A stretch of DNA of 64,000 nucleotides from Leptospira stimsonii (lineage in GTDB: Bacteria > Spirochaetota > Leptospiria > Leptospirales > Leptospiraceae), in the NCBI RefSeq assembly GCF_003545875.1, contig NZ_QHCS01000001.1:992001-1056000 (forward strand), in the 5' to 3' direction. A program made the position numbers and the translations under genes. Below, in pieces: positions 32,011 to 46,726 of this stretch. Numbering within the stretch: position 1 is the first letter of the stretch; every line of letters begins with the position of its first letter. The notes under the pieces are model-generated. The model saw nothing but the letters and a program-made list of their open reading frames with translations, did no database searches and was not told the origin of the DNA.

Positions 32011-33187
32011 GTGAAAAGAAGTATTTCGACTCTTCTTATTTTTGTTTTGATGCCGTTTCTTGCAAAGAAAAAAAGACAACAGGGCTCTTCAATTTATGTT
32101 GGGTGTGACCCTTTGTAGTTTGCCCGCGAATAACGTCGTCGAACTCGCGACTCCGAACGAAGTGAAAGTTTTTCCTTGGGGCGCTGTTGCGGCGCTCTAT
32201 CAGAGAACGAGAAGTTATGATCAAGATTCCAATGAGAAAGTCACGTTGTCTTTGAGTTTGGATGGAAAGAATGTTTCAAGCAGAACGCTCAAACCTTTGG
32301 TTCAAGGCGGTTATCAGGCTCAGTATTTTTTAAAGAAGCGAATCGATTTTTACGCGGCCAATCACAAGGCCGTCGTCTACAAAACAAATGATTCGGGGCA
32401 AAGCTGGTCTCCGTTCCCTTTTGCTACGAATTTTTTGGGGTTGCAGATCAAAGTAACTTTGATTGGGTTCAGTTTGCGGATGTAAATTCGGGAATCCGAT
32501 TTTCTTCGGCGAGCACTTCCGATGCTTCGAATTTCAATTCTTATATGGAACGCACGACGGATGGGGGAAACACTTGGGACCAAGCGGATTTATCTTCTCA
32601 GTTTTATTCCGTTTCCAATGTTTTGCTGAAATCATCCCAAGAGGTAATTCTGATCGGATCGATTCAAGGTCAAATCGGCGCCTATAGAATTTACCATTCG
32701 AACGATGCGGGCGGAACGTTTGTGCAAAACAATGGGAGCTACTGCTTCTTACGCAAAGTTTAGTTTTTCGGACGCATCGAATGGATGGGTCTTTTCCATT
32801 TCCGATCCCTTACTACGGACCGGAGACGGCGGTCTTACTTGGACTTCCGTCACTCACGATATGACCGGAGGTTCTTTTCAGGTCGTAGAATTCTTAAATA
32901 CAACGACCGGTTACGCACTTTACGGGCCGTATCAATCCTACAAATTTTATAAAACTACGGACGGAGGAGCGAACTGGACCTTGATTCCGCTTCCTTTTTC
33001 AAACGGCCGATTGGACGATACCTTTGATGCGGGTGCCGAAAAGATTTACATCGCCTATAAAGCGAAACTTTTCGGTTCGAACGACGAGTTTGCGACTGTT
33101 GAAGAAGCCGACCTCGGATTGAAATTGAGAGAATATTCCTATTCGAATGCGGTTGTGAATCCGGCTTGTTTTATGTATTGCCTCTAA
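32011..33187 (+). pseudogene. Ycf48/BNR-repeat secreted protein, broken by three frameshifts
   Basis: A signal-peptide-like start (GTG 32011, KRSISTLLIFVLMPFL) is in a different frame from the next segment (32060-32485), implying a shift near an A run. The second frame has a NDSGQSWSPF Asp-box and is shifted again near 32430-32445 to the frame DQSNFDWVQFADVNSG and TTDGGNTWDQ. That runs to about 32735, where the frame shifts to GATASYAKFSFSDASNGWVF, TGDGGLTWTSV and TTDGGANWTLI, ending at 33187. Four Asp-box motifs of the S/TxDxGxTW type mark a BNR or Ycf48-like beta-propeller. Each break could be mutation or a sequencing indel. Confidence 0.8.
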
Positions 33188-33276
33188 AACGATTCATTCC
33201 TAAAAGAAGGAACCAACTTTCGTCTGTTTCTTCTTTTAGGTGTTCGTCGGATGGTGAATTAGAATATTTTAAAGTT

Positions 33277-34479
33277 CTAATCTCCGTCCGCGTTCGAAGG
33301 AAGGGCATTTGCTCCGAGAATTCCGATGACTTCGGTCGCGAAGGTGTTTCTTAGGTCCTTGAATAGATCGTAGACTTGTTCGTCGACAAAAGTCAAATTT
33401 CCGGTCAAATCCGCTTTTAACGTGGCGGATGCGTTGATTCTACTCTGGAGATTGTTTTTGAGAGTGGTCATTTTGTTTTTAACTCTCGTATCCAAAGAGC
33501 TATTCTGCAATTTTACAAGATAACTTAGGGACCTGGAATCCGCTTCCCCGTTGCCCAAGTAAACGAGTTCGAGACCTTCTACCGAAGAAAGTAGATCTCG
33601 ATAGGAGGAATCGCTGAAAATCGACTCCAGCTTCGCGGGATATTGAGTTGTGCCGGCGAGTGTCAATCCGGCTGGAACACCGATACGAATGTCCTGGTTG
33701 GTATATTCCAACTGAACGATCCCGTTGATAAACGAATCGACCGCATCCTTGATTCCGTTAAACGAATTGGAACCTGTCGCCAACTCGTTTGCGAATGAGG
33801 AGTTCCAAGAGTTATAAAGTCTTTGGCAATCGAGTTGGATAACGGTTGCGAGAGATGCAATGTATGCTCTTCTTCCCGCATTTCCGTTTGCCGTATTGAT
33901 CGCTGTCGCGGTTTTCGTTCCGGTTCCGTCGTCGAAGATGAAATATTCCAATGCCGCAAACCCTTTTCTTGTGAGCGGATAACCGTCGACCGTGCTTGAA
34001 GAAGGACTTGTTCCTGCCGCCGTATCTAAGTCGGTGGAAACCGGTCGATTGGTTTCCCCCAAAATATATCCATCCAATCTATGGAAGTAAGTGGAAGGAA
34101 GGTAGGATCGGTTGATGTAAAAAATCTCCACTTGTTTAAAGAGTCTTCTCGTTGCCAGCCACTGGGTTTGAAGATCGGCAAGAGTAGTCGTATTTTGAGT
34201 CGTTTGGTACGTCGCGGCGCTTGTCTTCAATTGATTCGAAGCGACCAAGAGTTTGTTGAACTGAGGAACCGCCACTTGATTGGCGGTATAATTCAAAAAT
34301 TCTCCCGTACTCGCGTTTGCAAAAAGGGCGACCATCAAGGTTTCGGCGCCGGAGATCTTCCCGATTTCCTCACAACGGATTCCCGGAAGAATCACAAAGA
34401 AGGTCAAAAGAAGAATTTTGACTTTTTTTGCAAGTTCGGCGCTTTTTCTGAGTTTATTAGAAAATTCTAAACTTCTCAT
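33277..34479 (-). CDS. Imelysin family lipoprotein (second copy)
   Basis: The 400-residue product is an imelysin/EfeO-like periplasmic or surface lipoprotein. The signal peptide ends with a lipobox (GIRC, Cys about 36). The imelysin domain (about residues 55-385) shows KQVEIFYINRSYLPSTYFHRL, GFAALEYFIFDDG and a C-terminal DLFKDLRNTF. The imelysin GxHxxE motif is GFAALE here, so the histidine has been lost, which may change metal binding. Its ATG overlaps the stop of the DUF1111 gene by four bases. It is the last gene of the lruB operon. Confidence 0.9.
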   Translation of the reverse strand: MRSLEFSNKLRKSAELAKKVKILLLTFFVILPGIRCEEIGKISGAETLMVALFANASTGEFLNYTANQVAVPQFNKLLVASNQLKTSAATYQTTQNTTTLADLQTQWLATRRLFKQVEIFYINRSYLPSTYFHRLDGYILGETNRPVSTDLDTAAGTSPSSSTVDGYPLTRKGFAALEYFIFDDGTGTKTATAINTANGNAGRRAYIASLATVIQLDCQRLYNSWNSSFANELATGSNSFNGIKDAVDSFINGIVQLEYTNQDIRIGVPAGLTLAGTTQYPAKLESIFSDSSYRDLLSSVEGLELVYLGNGEADSRSLSYLVKLQNSSLDTRVKNKMTTLKNNLQSRINASATLKADLTGNLTFVDEQVYDLFKDLRNTFATEVIGILGANALPSNADGD

Positions 34480-35993
34480 AAAGACTCCAGGAAAAGGATC
34501 AGTTTGTCGCGATCCGCTTTCGGTAGAGCGATAAACTTATTCTTCGAATTGAGAGCCTCTCCTCCGTGCCAAAGAATCGCTTCCTTGTGACCTCTTGCTC
34601 TTCCATCGTGAAGGAGGTTGTTGTGACCGTTTACTTTTTGAATGAGACCGGTTCCCCAAAGTGGAGGGGTTCTCCATTCCGTTCCGGTCGCTTCGAAGTC
34701 TTCGCGATTGTCGGCGAGATCGATTCCCATATCGTGAAGAAGAAGATCCGTATACGGTTTGATATGTTGAAAAGAAATTTCCGGAAAACCGTCGATCGCG
34801 CCGGTGAAGATATACGGTTTGTGACAGGCGTTGCATCCGACTTGTGTAAAGAGTTCTTTTCCACGAACCACATCCGCGTTTGTCCAGTTTCTTCTTCCGG
34901 GAACGCTTACGAGTCTCGTGTACAAGGTAACGAGGTCCGCAGTCTTTTTGGAAATTTCGGTTCCTTCCGCAGTTCCGTTGTTTCCGGGAGTGGAGGCAAG
35001 GCAGTTGGCCTGTGCGGCAGTGCAATTTTGAGTCGGAAAGAGCGGGCTTGTGATTCCTATATCTCCTAAGAAGGCGCCTTGGTTTTGCTGATTTAAGTTC
35101 GGTTCGTTCGCCTTCCATCCGAATCGACCGAGAACTTTCTTTTGAAGTTTTGCATCCCATACAGTATTCGGTTTTCCTGATATACCGTCTCCATCCAAAT
35201 CATTCGGATCGGCGAAAGAAAGAATCGTGGATTCCGGTATCGCTTCCAAAAGTCCGAGTCCGGGAATCATCGGAGAAGTGCGGGGAGATTGATTCACGAC
35301 GGGAGGAGTTCCGAAGGCCCAAGCGGATATCGTAAACGTCGGTCTTCGGAGAGAATAGGCTTCGCCGTCAGGAAAGGTTCCCGGTTCTTCCGCAAAAGTT
35401 ACCGTTGTGGTTGCTTCTCCAGGAACTAAAGGTGGCCCGGCCACGCCGTGATCGTTGATCTGAAGTCCGTAGTTGTCCAGACCGACTGGGCCGCCGGTAA
35501 TTGGATCCTTTCCATTCTTACTAACTCGAATCAACATCGTGGAAAAAACACTGCTTCCGCTTGCGGGTGGGGTTCCTCTTCCGTCTTTTACGTGACAACC
35601 GTTGCAAGAGGTGCTGTTGAATACGGGACCCAAGCCGTCGGAAGCGGAATTTCCGCCTTGAACCCAAAGACGATTGAAGAAAGAATTTCCGCCTTGAAAG
35701 TCTATGTTTCCGCCGTCTCGAAGATTAGCCGCAACCAAATCGAACGCGTTCACCGTACTATCAAAGGTCGTCGTAAATCCGCCGGAATATTGTTCGCCCG
35801 GATCCAGATTTTGGAGGACAAGAAGAATGGTGGCCAATTCTAGATCGTTGTTTTTTTTCTTAGGATCTAAAATTCCGCACTGTGAGAATAAAACGAAAAG
35901 AATCCCAAAGAGGAATCCTTTTCGTATATTAGAATATGTTGAAACCTTGAAGGAAGAAAATTCTTCCTTCATTTTCTTGATTTTGTTTTTCAT
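34476..35993 (-). CDS. Di-haem DUF1111 (thiol oxidoreductase-like) lipoprotein
   Basis: The 505-residue product has a lipobox (VLFSQC) after a long basic start, and two CxxCH haem sites: CNGCHVKDGRG near residue 135 and CNACHKPYIF near residue 390. The region around LHDMGIDLADNREDFEATGTEWR is typical of DUF1111. The family is a cytochrome-c-peroxidase-like group commonly encoded with imelysins in iron-regulated loci. It may reduce or release iron at the cell surface, which is inferred from context. The start may be Met8 (35972). It lies 33 bp after lruB and overlaps the next imelysin. Confidence 0.93.
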   Translation of the reverse strand: MKNKIKKMKEEFSSFKVSTYSNIRKGFLFGILFVLFSQCGILDPKKKNNDLELATILLVLQNLDPGEQYSGGFTTTFDSTVNAFDLVAANLRDGGNIDFQGGNSFFNRLWVQGGNSASDGLGPVFNSTSCNGCHVKDGRGTPPASGSSVFSTMLIRVSKNGKDPITGGPVGLDNYGLQINDHGVAGPPLVPGEATTTVTFAEEPGTFPDGEAYSLRRPTFTISAWAFGTPPVVNQSPRTSPMIPGLGLLEAIPESTILSFADPNDLDGDGISGKPNTVWDAKLQKKVLGRFGWKANEPNLNQQNQGAFLGDIGITSPLFPTQNCTAAQANCLASTPGNNGTAEGTEISKKTADLVTLYTRLVSVPGRRNWTNADVVRGKELFTQVGCNACHKPYIFTGAIDGFPEISFQHIKPYTDLLLHDMGIDLADNREDFEATGTEWRTPPLWGTGLIQKVNGHNNLLHDGRARGHKEAILWHGGEALNSKNKFIALPKADRDKLILFLESL

Positions 35994-36026
35994 AACGATT
36001 CATCTTTTGTTTTTTTATTTTCTAAC

Positions 36027-37343
36027 TTATATAGAGAAGTCCGTGATCGAAACGCCGACCGCTTTCGCCGCGTCAGTGATCGTTTTTTTCAGAGTATCTC
36101 CGATCAATTTCTGAGTGTTAAAAAGAATATTGTATTCGGAGTCCGTGTTTCGGATGATCTGATCGTAACGACCTGTCAAAGATCCGGTAGGACAGGAAGT
36201 AGTGTAGTTTGGATCCGCGACCTGCTCGGGAAGATTGAGGCAGAATACGTCTCTCGAAGCGGTGACTTGGGTTGCGATGGGCGGAGCGGTGAATGTTCCA
36301 AAAAGAGTGCTCAAACCTGGACCGGTGGAAAGTACGGTCCCTTTTTTGATTTGATAGGATCCGTTCCAAACATTTAGAACACCTTGTGCGTCATAGTAAA
36401 AGTCCGCTTTGGTTGTATCGCTAAAACAAGAATGTTCCTCTTCTTGTTGTCCGTCGAATGTTCCCGTAAGTCTTTGTCCACCCCATTCTCCCGCGATAAA
36501 TTTCCCGAGGCCTTGAAAGATATTCGTGATCGCTGTGTTTGGGCTGGATTTCATGAGGTTGGAATAAGTGGTTCCATCGGAGAATTGGTCGCGGATGAGT
36601 TTTAATTGAAGGACCATCGCGTCCGTGATCGCTTTCATATAAGCTTTTCTTCTCGCTCCGCCAGCGGTCGCATTAGCAAAATCACTCACTGGGCGTTGTC
36701 CGGATATCTGATTGATCCCACCGTTGGAGAGATCTTGTCCCCAGAGAAGATATTCGATTGCGTGCCAGCCAACGGTGACTACTTTTTCATCGTTTCCTTC
36801 CGTTGCACCGGTCGCAGTAGCGTTTCCGTTTACGGCTAAGATCGCTGTATAGGTTGTAGCGCCGGCTCCTCCGATATAGTTGTCGATCGCCGATTCGTCC
36901 AAAGGCCAGGCATTCAAAAGGCCTTCACATTCTAATCCTCCGGATCCGTCTGCCGCGGCACCACAACCGATTATGTCGGAGTTATCGATCGGACCGGATG
37001 AAAAACGGAACGCTTCGGTTACGAGGTAAGAAGCTCGGGCGATCACATAAAGATTCTTTAAGTTTGTATGATCCGCGGCCGTTGGAGTCGCCGTTCCAGC
37101 AAACGTATTCACTGCAGTTTGAAGCGCAACAGCGTCCTTATAACTTTGATCGTAGGATTGATACCCCAATTGAAGATAACGATCTACCACTTGGGCCTTT
37201 GTCGCAGTGGGAACTGATCCTAAGGCTACGATTCCGGCGAGGATCGTCGAATCGTTGTTATTCTTATCCGATTTGCAATTCAGAATAAGAAAAGAAACCA
37301 GGAGGAAGAAGGTAGAAAGAAGAGATGTCTTTTTTAGATACAT
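36027..37343 (-). CDS. lruB: Imelysin lipoprotein LruB
   Basis: The 438-residue product has a lipobox (LILNC, Cys about 23) and an imelysin domain with the metal-binding motif GWHAIEYLLWG near residue 195. Also seen are KNLYVIARASYLVTEAFRF and DEKVVTVGWH. LruB was described as a uveitis-associated Leptospira lipoprotein; its position next to a TonB receptor and before a DUF1111 gene matches that locus. It probably binds iron or haem for the TonB system. An AGGAAA ribosome site precedes the ATG, and a strong Fur-box match lies 92 bp upstream. Confidence 0.88.
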   Translation of the reverse strand: MYLKKTSLLSTFFLLVSFLILNCKSDKNNNDSTILAGIVALGSVPTATKAQVVDRYLQLGYQSYDQSYKDAVALQTAVNTFAGTATPTAADHTNLKNLYVIARASYLVTEAFRFSSGPIDNSDIIGCGAAADGSGGLECEGLLNAWPLDESAIDNYIGGAGATTYTAILAVNGNATATGATEGNDEKVVTVGWHAIEYLLWGQDLSNGGINQISGQRPVSDFANATAGGARRKAYMKAITDAMVLQLKLIRDQFSDGTTYSNLMKSSPNTAITNIFQGLGKFIAGEWGGQRLTGTFDGQQEEEHSCFSDTTKADFYYDAQGVLNVWNGSYQIKKGTVLSTGPGLSTLFGTFTAPPIATQVTASRDVFCLNLPEQVADPNYTTSCPTGSLTGRYDQIIRNTDSEYNILFNTQKLIGDTLKKTITDAAKAVGVSITDFSI

Positions 37344-37396
37344 GAGAGTTTCCTAAATGTCTTTGAAAAAAGGTCCCGGTCGTGAGCTTTCGCCGA

Positions 37397-37449
<53 letters not shown>

Positions 37450-37607
37450 AAATCATATTTTTGGTCAATCGAAATTCTTTTGTCTGATTGAATTTGCGGG
37501 AACTCCCGCAGAAAAATCCGTGAAAAGGGGAGTTCTCCCATTTCGAAGTCGGAATTCGTCTTCGAAAAGTGGAAAGGAGTCGAGAAAAGTAGTAACTCAC
37601 ACTTCGA

Positions 37608-37632
37608 AATCGCAGGGCAATGGCCTGCGATT
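37608..37632 (-). terminator. Hairpin downstream of the TonB receptor gene
   Basis: AATCGCAGG (37608-37616) and CCTGCGATT (37624-37632) are perfect 9-bp arms over a 7-nt loop, 30 bp after the fecA stop. No T run follows on the minus strand, so it may be a weak terminator or RNA-stabilising hairpin. Confidence 0.5.
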
Positions 37633-37661
37633 CCTTCGAAAGAGATCTCATTCTTAGGAGA

Positions 37662-40112
37662 TCAGAGTTCAAAGCTGACTCCAACATTGATCTGACGAAA
37701 AGGTCCTACTTGGATTCCTTCAGGAAGACGACCGGAGATATAACGGACGTCCCCCAAATTCTTCCCTGAGATAAAGACGCTCCAACGTTTGATAGGATCC
37801 TTGTATCCAAAGTTTGCGTTTACGAGAGCATAAGCGGGAATCACTCCGGTTTCCCCGGAACTGTCCGAAGTAATATTCAAATATTGTAATACTTTTTTTC
37901 CGAGTGGATCCGTGATCGAATCCGCCCAATAAACGGTCCTAGTGTTTGTGTCGTCGTGGAACTGAGCGGAAAAATACTGATATTCCGCTCTTGCGTAAAA
38001 TCCTTTTGGATGAACGTATCCGAAAGAAATCGTGGCGGTGTCTCTCGAAACATAGGGGACGTAATTTCCGTTCTTATCTCTTTGCGTGACTATAAAATCC
38101 AAAAGGGATTGGTTTGCGGTAATTTTAGAAGTATCGATGGAATATTGATTCATCTTCGCGTCCGCTCTCGTGTAGATAAACTCGATCGGAAGTTTGAAGT
38201 TTGCGTCGAAGATTTTTGCCGGATCAAAAGTGATGTTCGTCTCCAGACCGCGGCTGTATGTTCTTCCGCCGTTCTTTGCAGAGGAGGCGGAATCGTTTCC
38301 GGAAGTGGAAGAAGTGATGATGATTTGGTTGATATAATTCAGATCAAAGTAAGTGACCTGAGCATTTAAGTAATTTGTAATGTCTCCGCGAAATCCCGTC
38401 TCATAGTTATAAGAATATTCAGGATCGATTTTATTGATCACGCCCGAGTTATTCAAGGCGTCCTGATAACGGGGAGGGGAGAAACCTTTGTGCGCTCCCG
38501 CAAACCAGGTGAGATCCTTTTTGATGTCGTAGGTAAGACCCAGACCAGGGATGAGAACGTGATACGTGTGTGTGCTTCCTTTGTCGACTTCTTGAGGAGG
38601 AGAATTCGGATCCGGCTGGTTCGTAACGGGATCGACCGCTTGTTGACGGAGAATCGTACGATTTTGCGTGAACGTCTCGTAACGAACTCCCGGAATCACA
38701 GAAAATTTATCATAGAATTTAAAACTGTTCTGTGCGAAGCCCGCGACCGACTTGGTATTGTTGACCTCGTGATCCCGAAGTTGGCCCGACTTCGCGAGAG
38801 AATATTCGGAAGACGCGGTCCCAGTCGCAGGATTTCCCAATCCGTTGCCAAAGATCGCATAATCCGGGGTAGACGGTCCGTCGATGTATTTGATGTCCGC
38901 GGTTTCATAATGATAACGAAGACCCGCGTCCAACTGATTCTTAATTCCGAAGAATTGATAGTCTTGTTGATAACGGGATTCTGCCCCTACGAAACGATAA
39001 GCGCGATCCCTATGTCCGACGCTGTCCAACATATAAACGGTGTCTCCCGGTCTATTGACAAAAGGCTCCGTATCATACGCTTTGATTACGTTACCCGGAA
39101 GTGTGCCGAAATAAGAGCCAGTGTTCCGAACGTAATTCTGTCTCGCCCAATTTCTTTCCGTGTAAGCCGCGTAGACTTTTGTGACGAGTTTCGAATTGTC
39201 CGTGAGTTTCCATTCGTGACCGATGTCTCCGGAATATCTCTGAAGTTTACGATTGTCCTGTTCCGCAAAATTCGAAGAAGAATTGTTCCAGAATTGAGCC
39301 GTCGTCAAGCCGAGATAGGTCATGTTCGCATCTTGAACTGTACCAACGAATTTGGTCGTAAGAGCGTGTTTCTCATTTAGATCCGTGACGGATTTAAAGG
39401 AAACTTCATGAAGACGAAAGTCTTGATGATCTCGGAAACCGTTTCCTTGTTTTCTAAGGACCATAATGTCGATACCGGTGTTTCCGAAAGTTCCACCGTA
39501 AGAAATTTGAGAAGAGAAAAATCCATAAGATCCACCTTGCATAGAAACGGAAAGGACCGGATCTTTTGGAGGACGTTTGGTGATAAAGTTCACGACGCCG
39601 CCGATTGTGGAAGGTCCGAAGAGGATGGCTCCCGATCCTTTGACTACCTCGATTCTTTCCATACGATCGATGTTAGGCGTATAATATTGTTCCGGCGCGG
39701 AATAAGGATTGAGAGAAGTGAAAATTCCGTCTTCAAGGACGAGGACCTTTCTTCCAAGGTCGCTGTTGACCCCTCTAAAACCGATGTTCAGGATCAGACC
39801 CGTATCTTGATAACGAATCGAAGCCCCTGGAACTCTTCGAAGGACTTCCATGGAATCCACCGGACGAGTTTGTTCGAGGTATTCTTTTTCGATCACGGTT
39901 GCAGAACCGGGGATTCGTTTGAGGTCGTTTTTCTTTTTTCCGATCACGGAAATGGTTCCTCGGGACCACTTTTCCTTTTCGGCTTCTTCCGGATTGGGAC
40001 CCGGAACCGGTTTTTCCTTGTTTTCAGTAATTTCTTGAGGTTGTGCGGGAACTCCCCAAGAGAAGAGGAAAAAGATAAGAATGGAGAGAGACAGAATTGA
40101 TTTTTTATACAT
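37662..40112 (-). CDS. fecA: TonB-dependent outer-membrane receptor (FecA/iron type)
   Basis: The 816-residue product has a signal peptide ending at VPA (residue 23) and a plug domain at about residues 50-175 (KRIPGSATVIEKEYLEQTRP, then MEVLRRVPGASIRYQ, and ILFGPSTIGGVVNFITKRPP). A barrel of about 640 residues ends in NVGVSFEL. The plug is typical of ferric siderophore, citrate or haem receptors, and FecA has been used for this Leptospira locus. It would import ferric complexes with TonB/ExbBD encoded elsewhere. A Fur-box match lies 16 bp upstream. One copy of the dispersed element encodes the GVPA of the cleavage site. Confidence 0.92.
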   Translation of the reverse strand: MYKKSILSLSILIFFLFSWGVPAQPQEITENKEKPVPGPNPEEAEKEKWSRGTISVIGKKKNDLKRIPGSATVIEKEYLEQTRPVDSMEVLRRVPGASIRYQDTGLILNIGFRGVNSDLGRKVLVLEDGIFTSLNPYSAPEQYYTPNIDRMERIEVVKGSGAILFGPSTIGGVVNFITKRPPKDPVLSVSMQGGSYGFFSSQISYGGTFGNTGIDIMVLRKQGNGFRDHQDFRLHEVSFKSVTDLNEKHALTTKFVGTVQDANMTYLGLTTAQFWNNSSSNFAEQDNRKLQRYSGDIGHEWKLTDNSKLVTKVYAAYTERNWARQNYVRNTGSYFGTLPGNVIKAYDTEPFVNRPGDTVYMLDSVGHRDRAYRFVGAESRYQQDYQFFGIKNQLDAGLRYHYETADIKYIDGPSTPDYAIFGNGLGNPATGTASSEYSLAKSGQLRDHEVNNTKSVAGFAQNSFKFYDKFSVIPGVRYETFTQNRTILRQQAVDPVTNQPDPNSPPQEVDKGSTHTYHVLIPGLGLTYDIKKDLTWFAGAHKGFSPPRYQDALNNSGVINKIDPEYSYNYETGFRGDITNYLNAQVTYFDLNYINQIIITSSTSGNDSASSAKNGGRTYSRGLETNITFDPAKIFDANFKLPIEFIYTRADAKMNQYSIDTSKITANQSLLDFIVTQRDKNGNYVPYVSRDTATISFGYVHPKGFYARAEYQYFSAQFHDDTNTRTVYWADSITDPLGKKVLQYLNITSDSSGETGVIPAYALVNANFGYKDPIKRWSVFISGKNLGDVRYISGRLPEGIQVGPFRQINVGVSFEL

Positions 40113-40127
40113 CGTCGATTTCGATTT

Positions 40128-40142
40128 TGAAAATGATTCTCA
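40128..40142 (-). promoter_or_regulatory. Fur-box-like operator upstream of the TonB receptor
   Basis: TGAAAATGATTCTCA matches the Fur 7-1-7 consensus at 12 of 14 fixed positions. It ends 16 bp before the fecA ATG (on the minus strand), a position that would block transcription or early elongation under iron excess. Confidence 0.6.
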
Positions 40143-40245
40143 ATATTTGGGGGCTGGGTTTAGAGTCAAGGGAGAATGGAAGGAAAAGAAGGAACGTCAG
40201 AGAAAAATTCTTAGAAATGAGAACTTAGGGAAGAGGCTATGAAAA

Positions 40246-40363
40246 GTGGGAACTCCCCCGTTTTCCTTTGAACGCAATGCTTTGCTTTCCCAAAGAATGC
40301 GGGAACTCCCCGTTTTCCTTTGAACGCAATACTTTGCTTTCCCAAAGAATGCGGGAACTCCTC
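40246..40363. repeat. Small tandem array of 52/53-bp units
   Basis: Two near-identical units start at 40246 and 40299 with GTGGGAACTCCC or GCGGGAACTCCC, followed by CGTTTTCCTTTGAACGCAAT and ACTTTGCTTTCCCAAAGAAT. A partial third unit (GCGGGAACTCCTC, 40351-40363) overlaps the stop codon of the VTT gene. The core is the dispersed element in the opposite orientation to the large arrays. Confidence 0.9.
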
Positions 40364-40991
40364 AAAAAACTTTTCCAGTGAAAACAAAACGAACGAAAAA
40401 GAGAATCACGACGGACTGAGAAAGTTGCCCTACAACAAAAACCGGATAAAAGATTTTCTTCTTATAACGGATCACACCGAGGATCGCGCTTAAAATCGGT
40501 GCCGGCAAGGGAAGTGCATTGAAAGCGAAAATCGCCAAAACCCCGTAACGATTTAAAAATCCTTTCATTCTATAAAATTTTTTCGGGCTTATGAGTTTGA
40601 TACAAGCGCGCGCCGCGATTCTTCCCAGAAAGTAATTGATCGAAAAGGAAATCAGAAGTCCGAGAAGATGAAGCGCGATGAGATCGCTCGCATCGAGTTT
40701 GGAATACGTAGCGCGAATGTATAAGAATTCGATGGGAAGATAAAAGAAAAACAAACCACCGAAGAGGGTCGTAAAGAAGACGCCGATCAAACTCGGTTTT
40801 TGAATTTCTTTGCTCACATAAAGAACGAGTTTCTGAATCGCACTCAAACCCGGGATTTCCAATTTAAGAATCCCGGAAGTCGCCAAGACGAAAAAGGTCG
40901 CCGCGATCAAAACGGTGAAGAGAAAGATTAAACCGGAATAGAAGTTTCTTTTCTCGTGATACGAGAATATCTCATCCTTTTGAAACTTCAC
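40362..40991 (-). CDS. VTT-domain (DedA-like) membrane protein
   Basis: The 209-residue polytopic protein has about five hydrophobic helices and the VTT/SNARE-associated pattern: FTTLFGGLFFFYLPIEFLYIRA, then LLISFSINYFLGRIAARACI, and the Pro-containing FAFNALPLPAPILSAILGVIRY. DedA-type proteins are thought to act as lipid or undecaprenyl-phosphate flippases. It begins at a GTG with GGAAGAGAG upstream, overlapping the TMEM220-like gene by 20 bases. Its stop lies in a repeat element. Confidence 0.85.
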   Translation of the reverse strand: MKFQKDEIFSYHEKRNFYSGLIFLFTVLIAATFFVLATSGILKLEIPGLSAIQKLVLYVSKEIQKPSLIGVFFTTLFGGLFFFYLPIEFLYIRATYSKLDASDLIALHLLGLLISFSINYFLGRIAARACIKLISPKKFYRMKGFLNRYGVLAIFAFNALPLPAPILSAILGVIRYKKKIFYPVFVVGQLSQSVVILFFVRFVFTGKVF

Positions 40992-41315
40992 TCGATTCTC
41001 TCTTCCGAATGATATAAGACGGAATACGAGAAACGATCGCGGAAAGAATCAAACCTCCCGTTTCTCTCGTAACTTCGTCGTCGAAGGAAAGGTTTTGGAT
41101 CTGCATCGCGGCGAGAACGGTCCCTGCGGAAAAAGCGGCGGAAAGAATCAAAGAAGTTCTCAGCCAGATTTTGGTTTTCTCAGGATAGATTAAGAATCCT
41201 GAATATAATGAAACGACGCTTAGATAAATGGGCATCCAGAGCCAAGGATCCGGATCGTTCCATTGAAGAGCCGCAAACAAAATCCAAAGAAGAATAATGG
41301 TGATCGAAAATGCTT

Positions 41316-41319
<4 letters not shown>
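40972..41319 (-). CDS. TMEM220-like membrane protein
   Basis: The 115-residue protein starts at ATG 41319, overlapping the stop of the GNAT-nitrilase gene by four bases. It has an N-terminal helix, the motif AALQWNDPDPWLWMPIYLS characteristic of the TMEM220 family, and about three more hydrophobic stretches. Function is unknown. It is the middle member of an operon of the FAD oxidase, GNAT-nitrilase, TMEM220 and VTT genes. Confidence 0.85.
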
Positions 41320-44317
<2,998 letters not shown>

Positions 44318-44348
44318 AATTCTAATTTTGTATATTCAGGTTTCTTAA

Positions 44349-46487
<2,139 letters not shown>

Positions 46488-46691
46488 TTGGATATCCTGA
46501 AAATTCTGGGACCCCTCGGAGGAAAAGAGATCGAAACGAGGGATTCTATTCCTGTTTAAACCTCCTTTGCCGGGAGTCAATGATTCTAAGAGGGATTTTG
46601 ATGAGAGCTTCAGATCCCTTCTTCTTTTTGGACAAGATTCTCCGAAACTTCATTGTCGGAGAAACGACGCTCTTTTGTAAAAAGTCGCGCG

Positions 46692-46726
46692 CCCCACCTG
46701 ATTTTGGGTGGTGGGGTGGGGGGCGG
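46692..46726. other. GC-rich hairpin/G-run before ppk1
   Basis: CCCCACC (46692-46698) pairs with GGTGGGG (46710-46716), and the G-run continues to 46726 (GGG, GG, GGGG, GGGGGG tracts). On the minus (ppk1) strand this is a C-rich leader hairpin. A two-quartet G-quadruplex on the plus strand is possible but not shown. Confidence 0.45.

Noticed and set aside
38490..39380. 296-codon plus-strand frame
   Set aside because: It lies entirely antisense to the fecA-like receptor and has no ribosome site or recognised domain.
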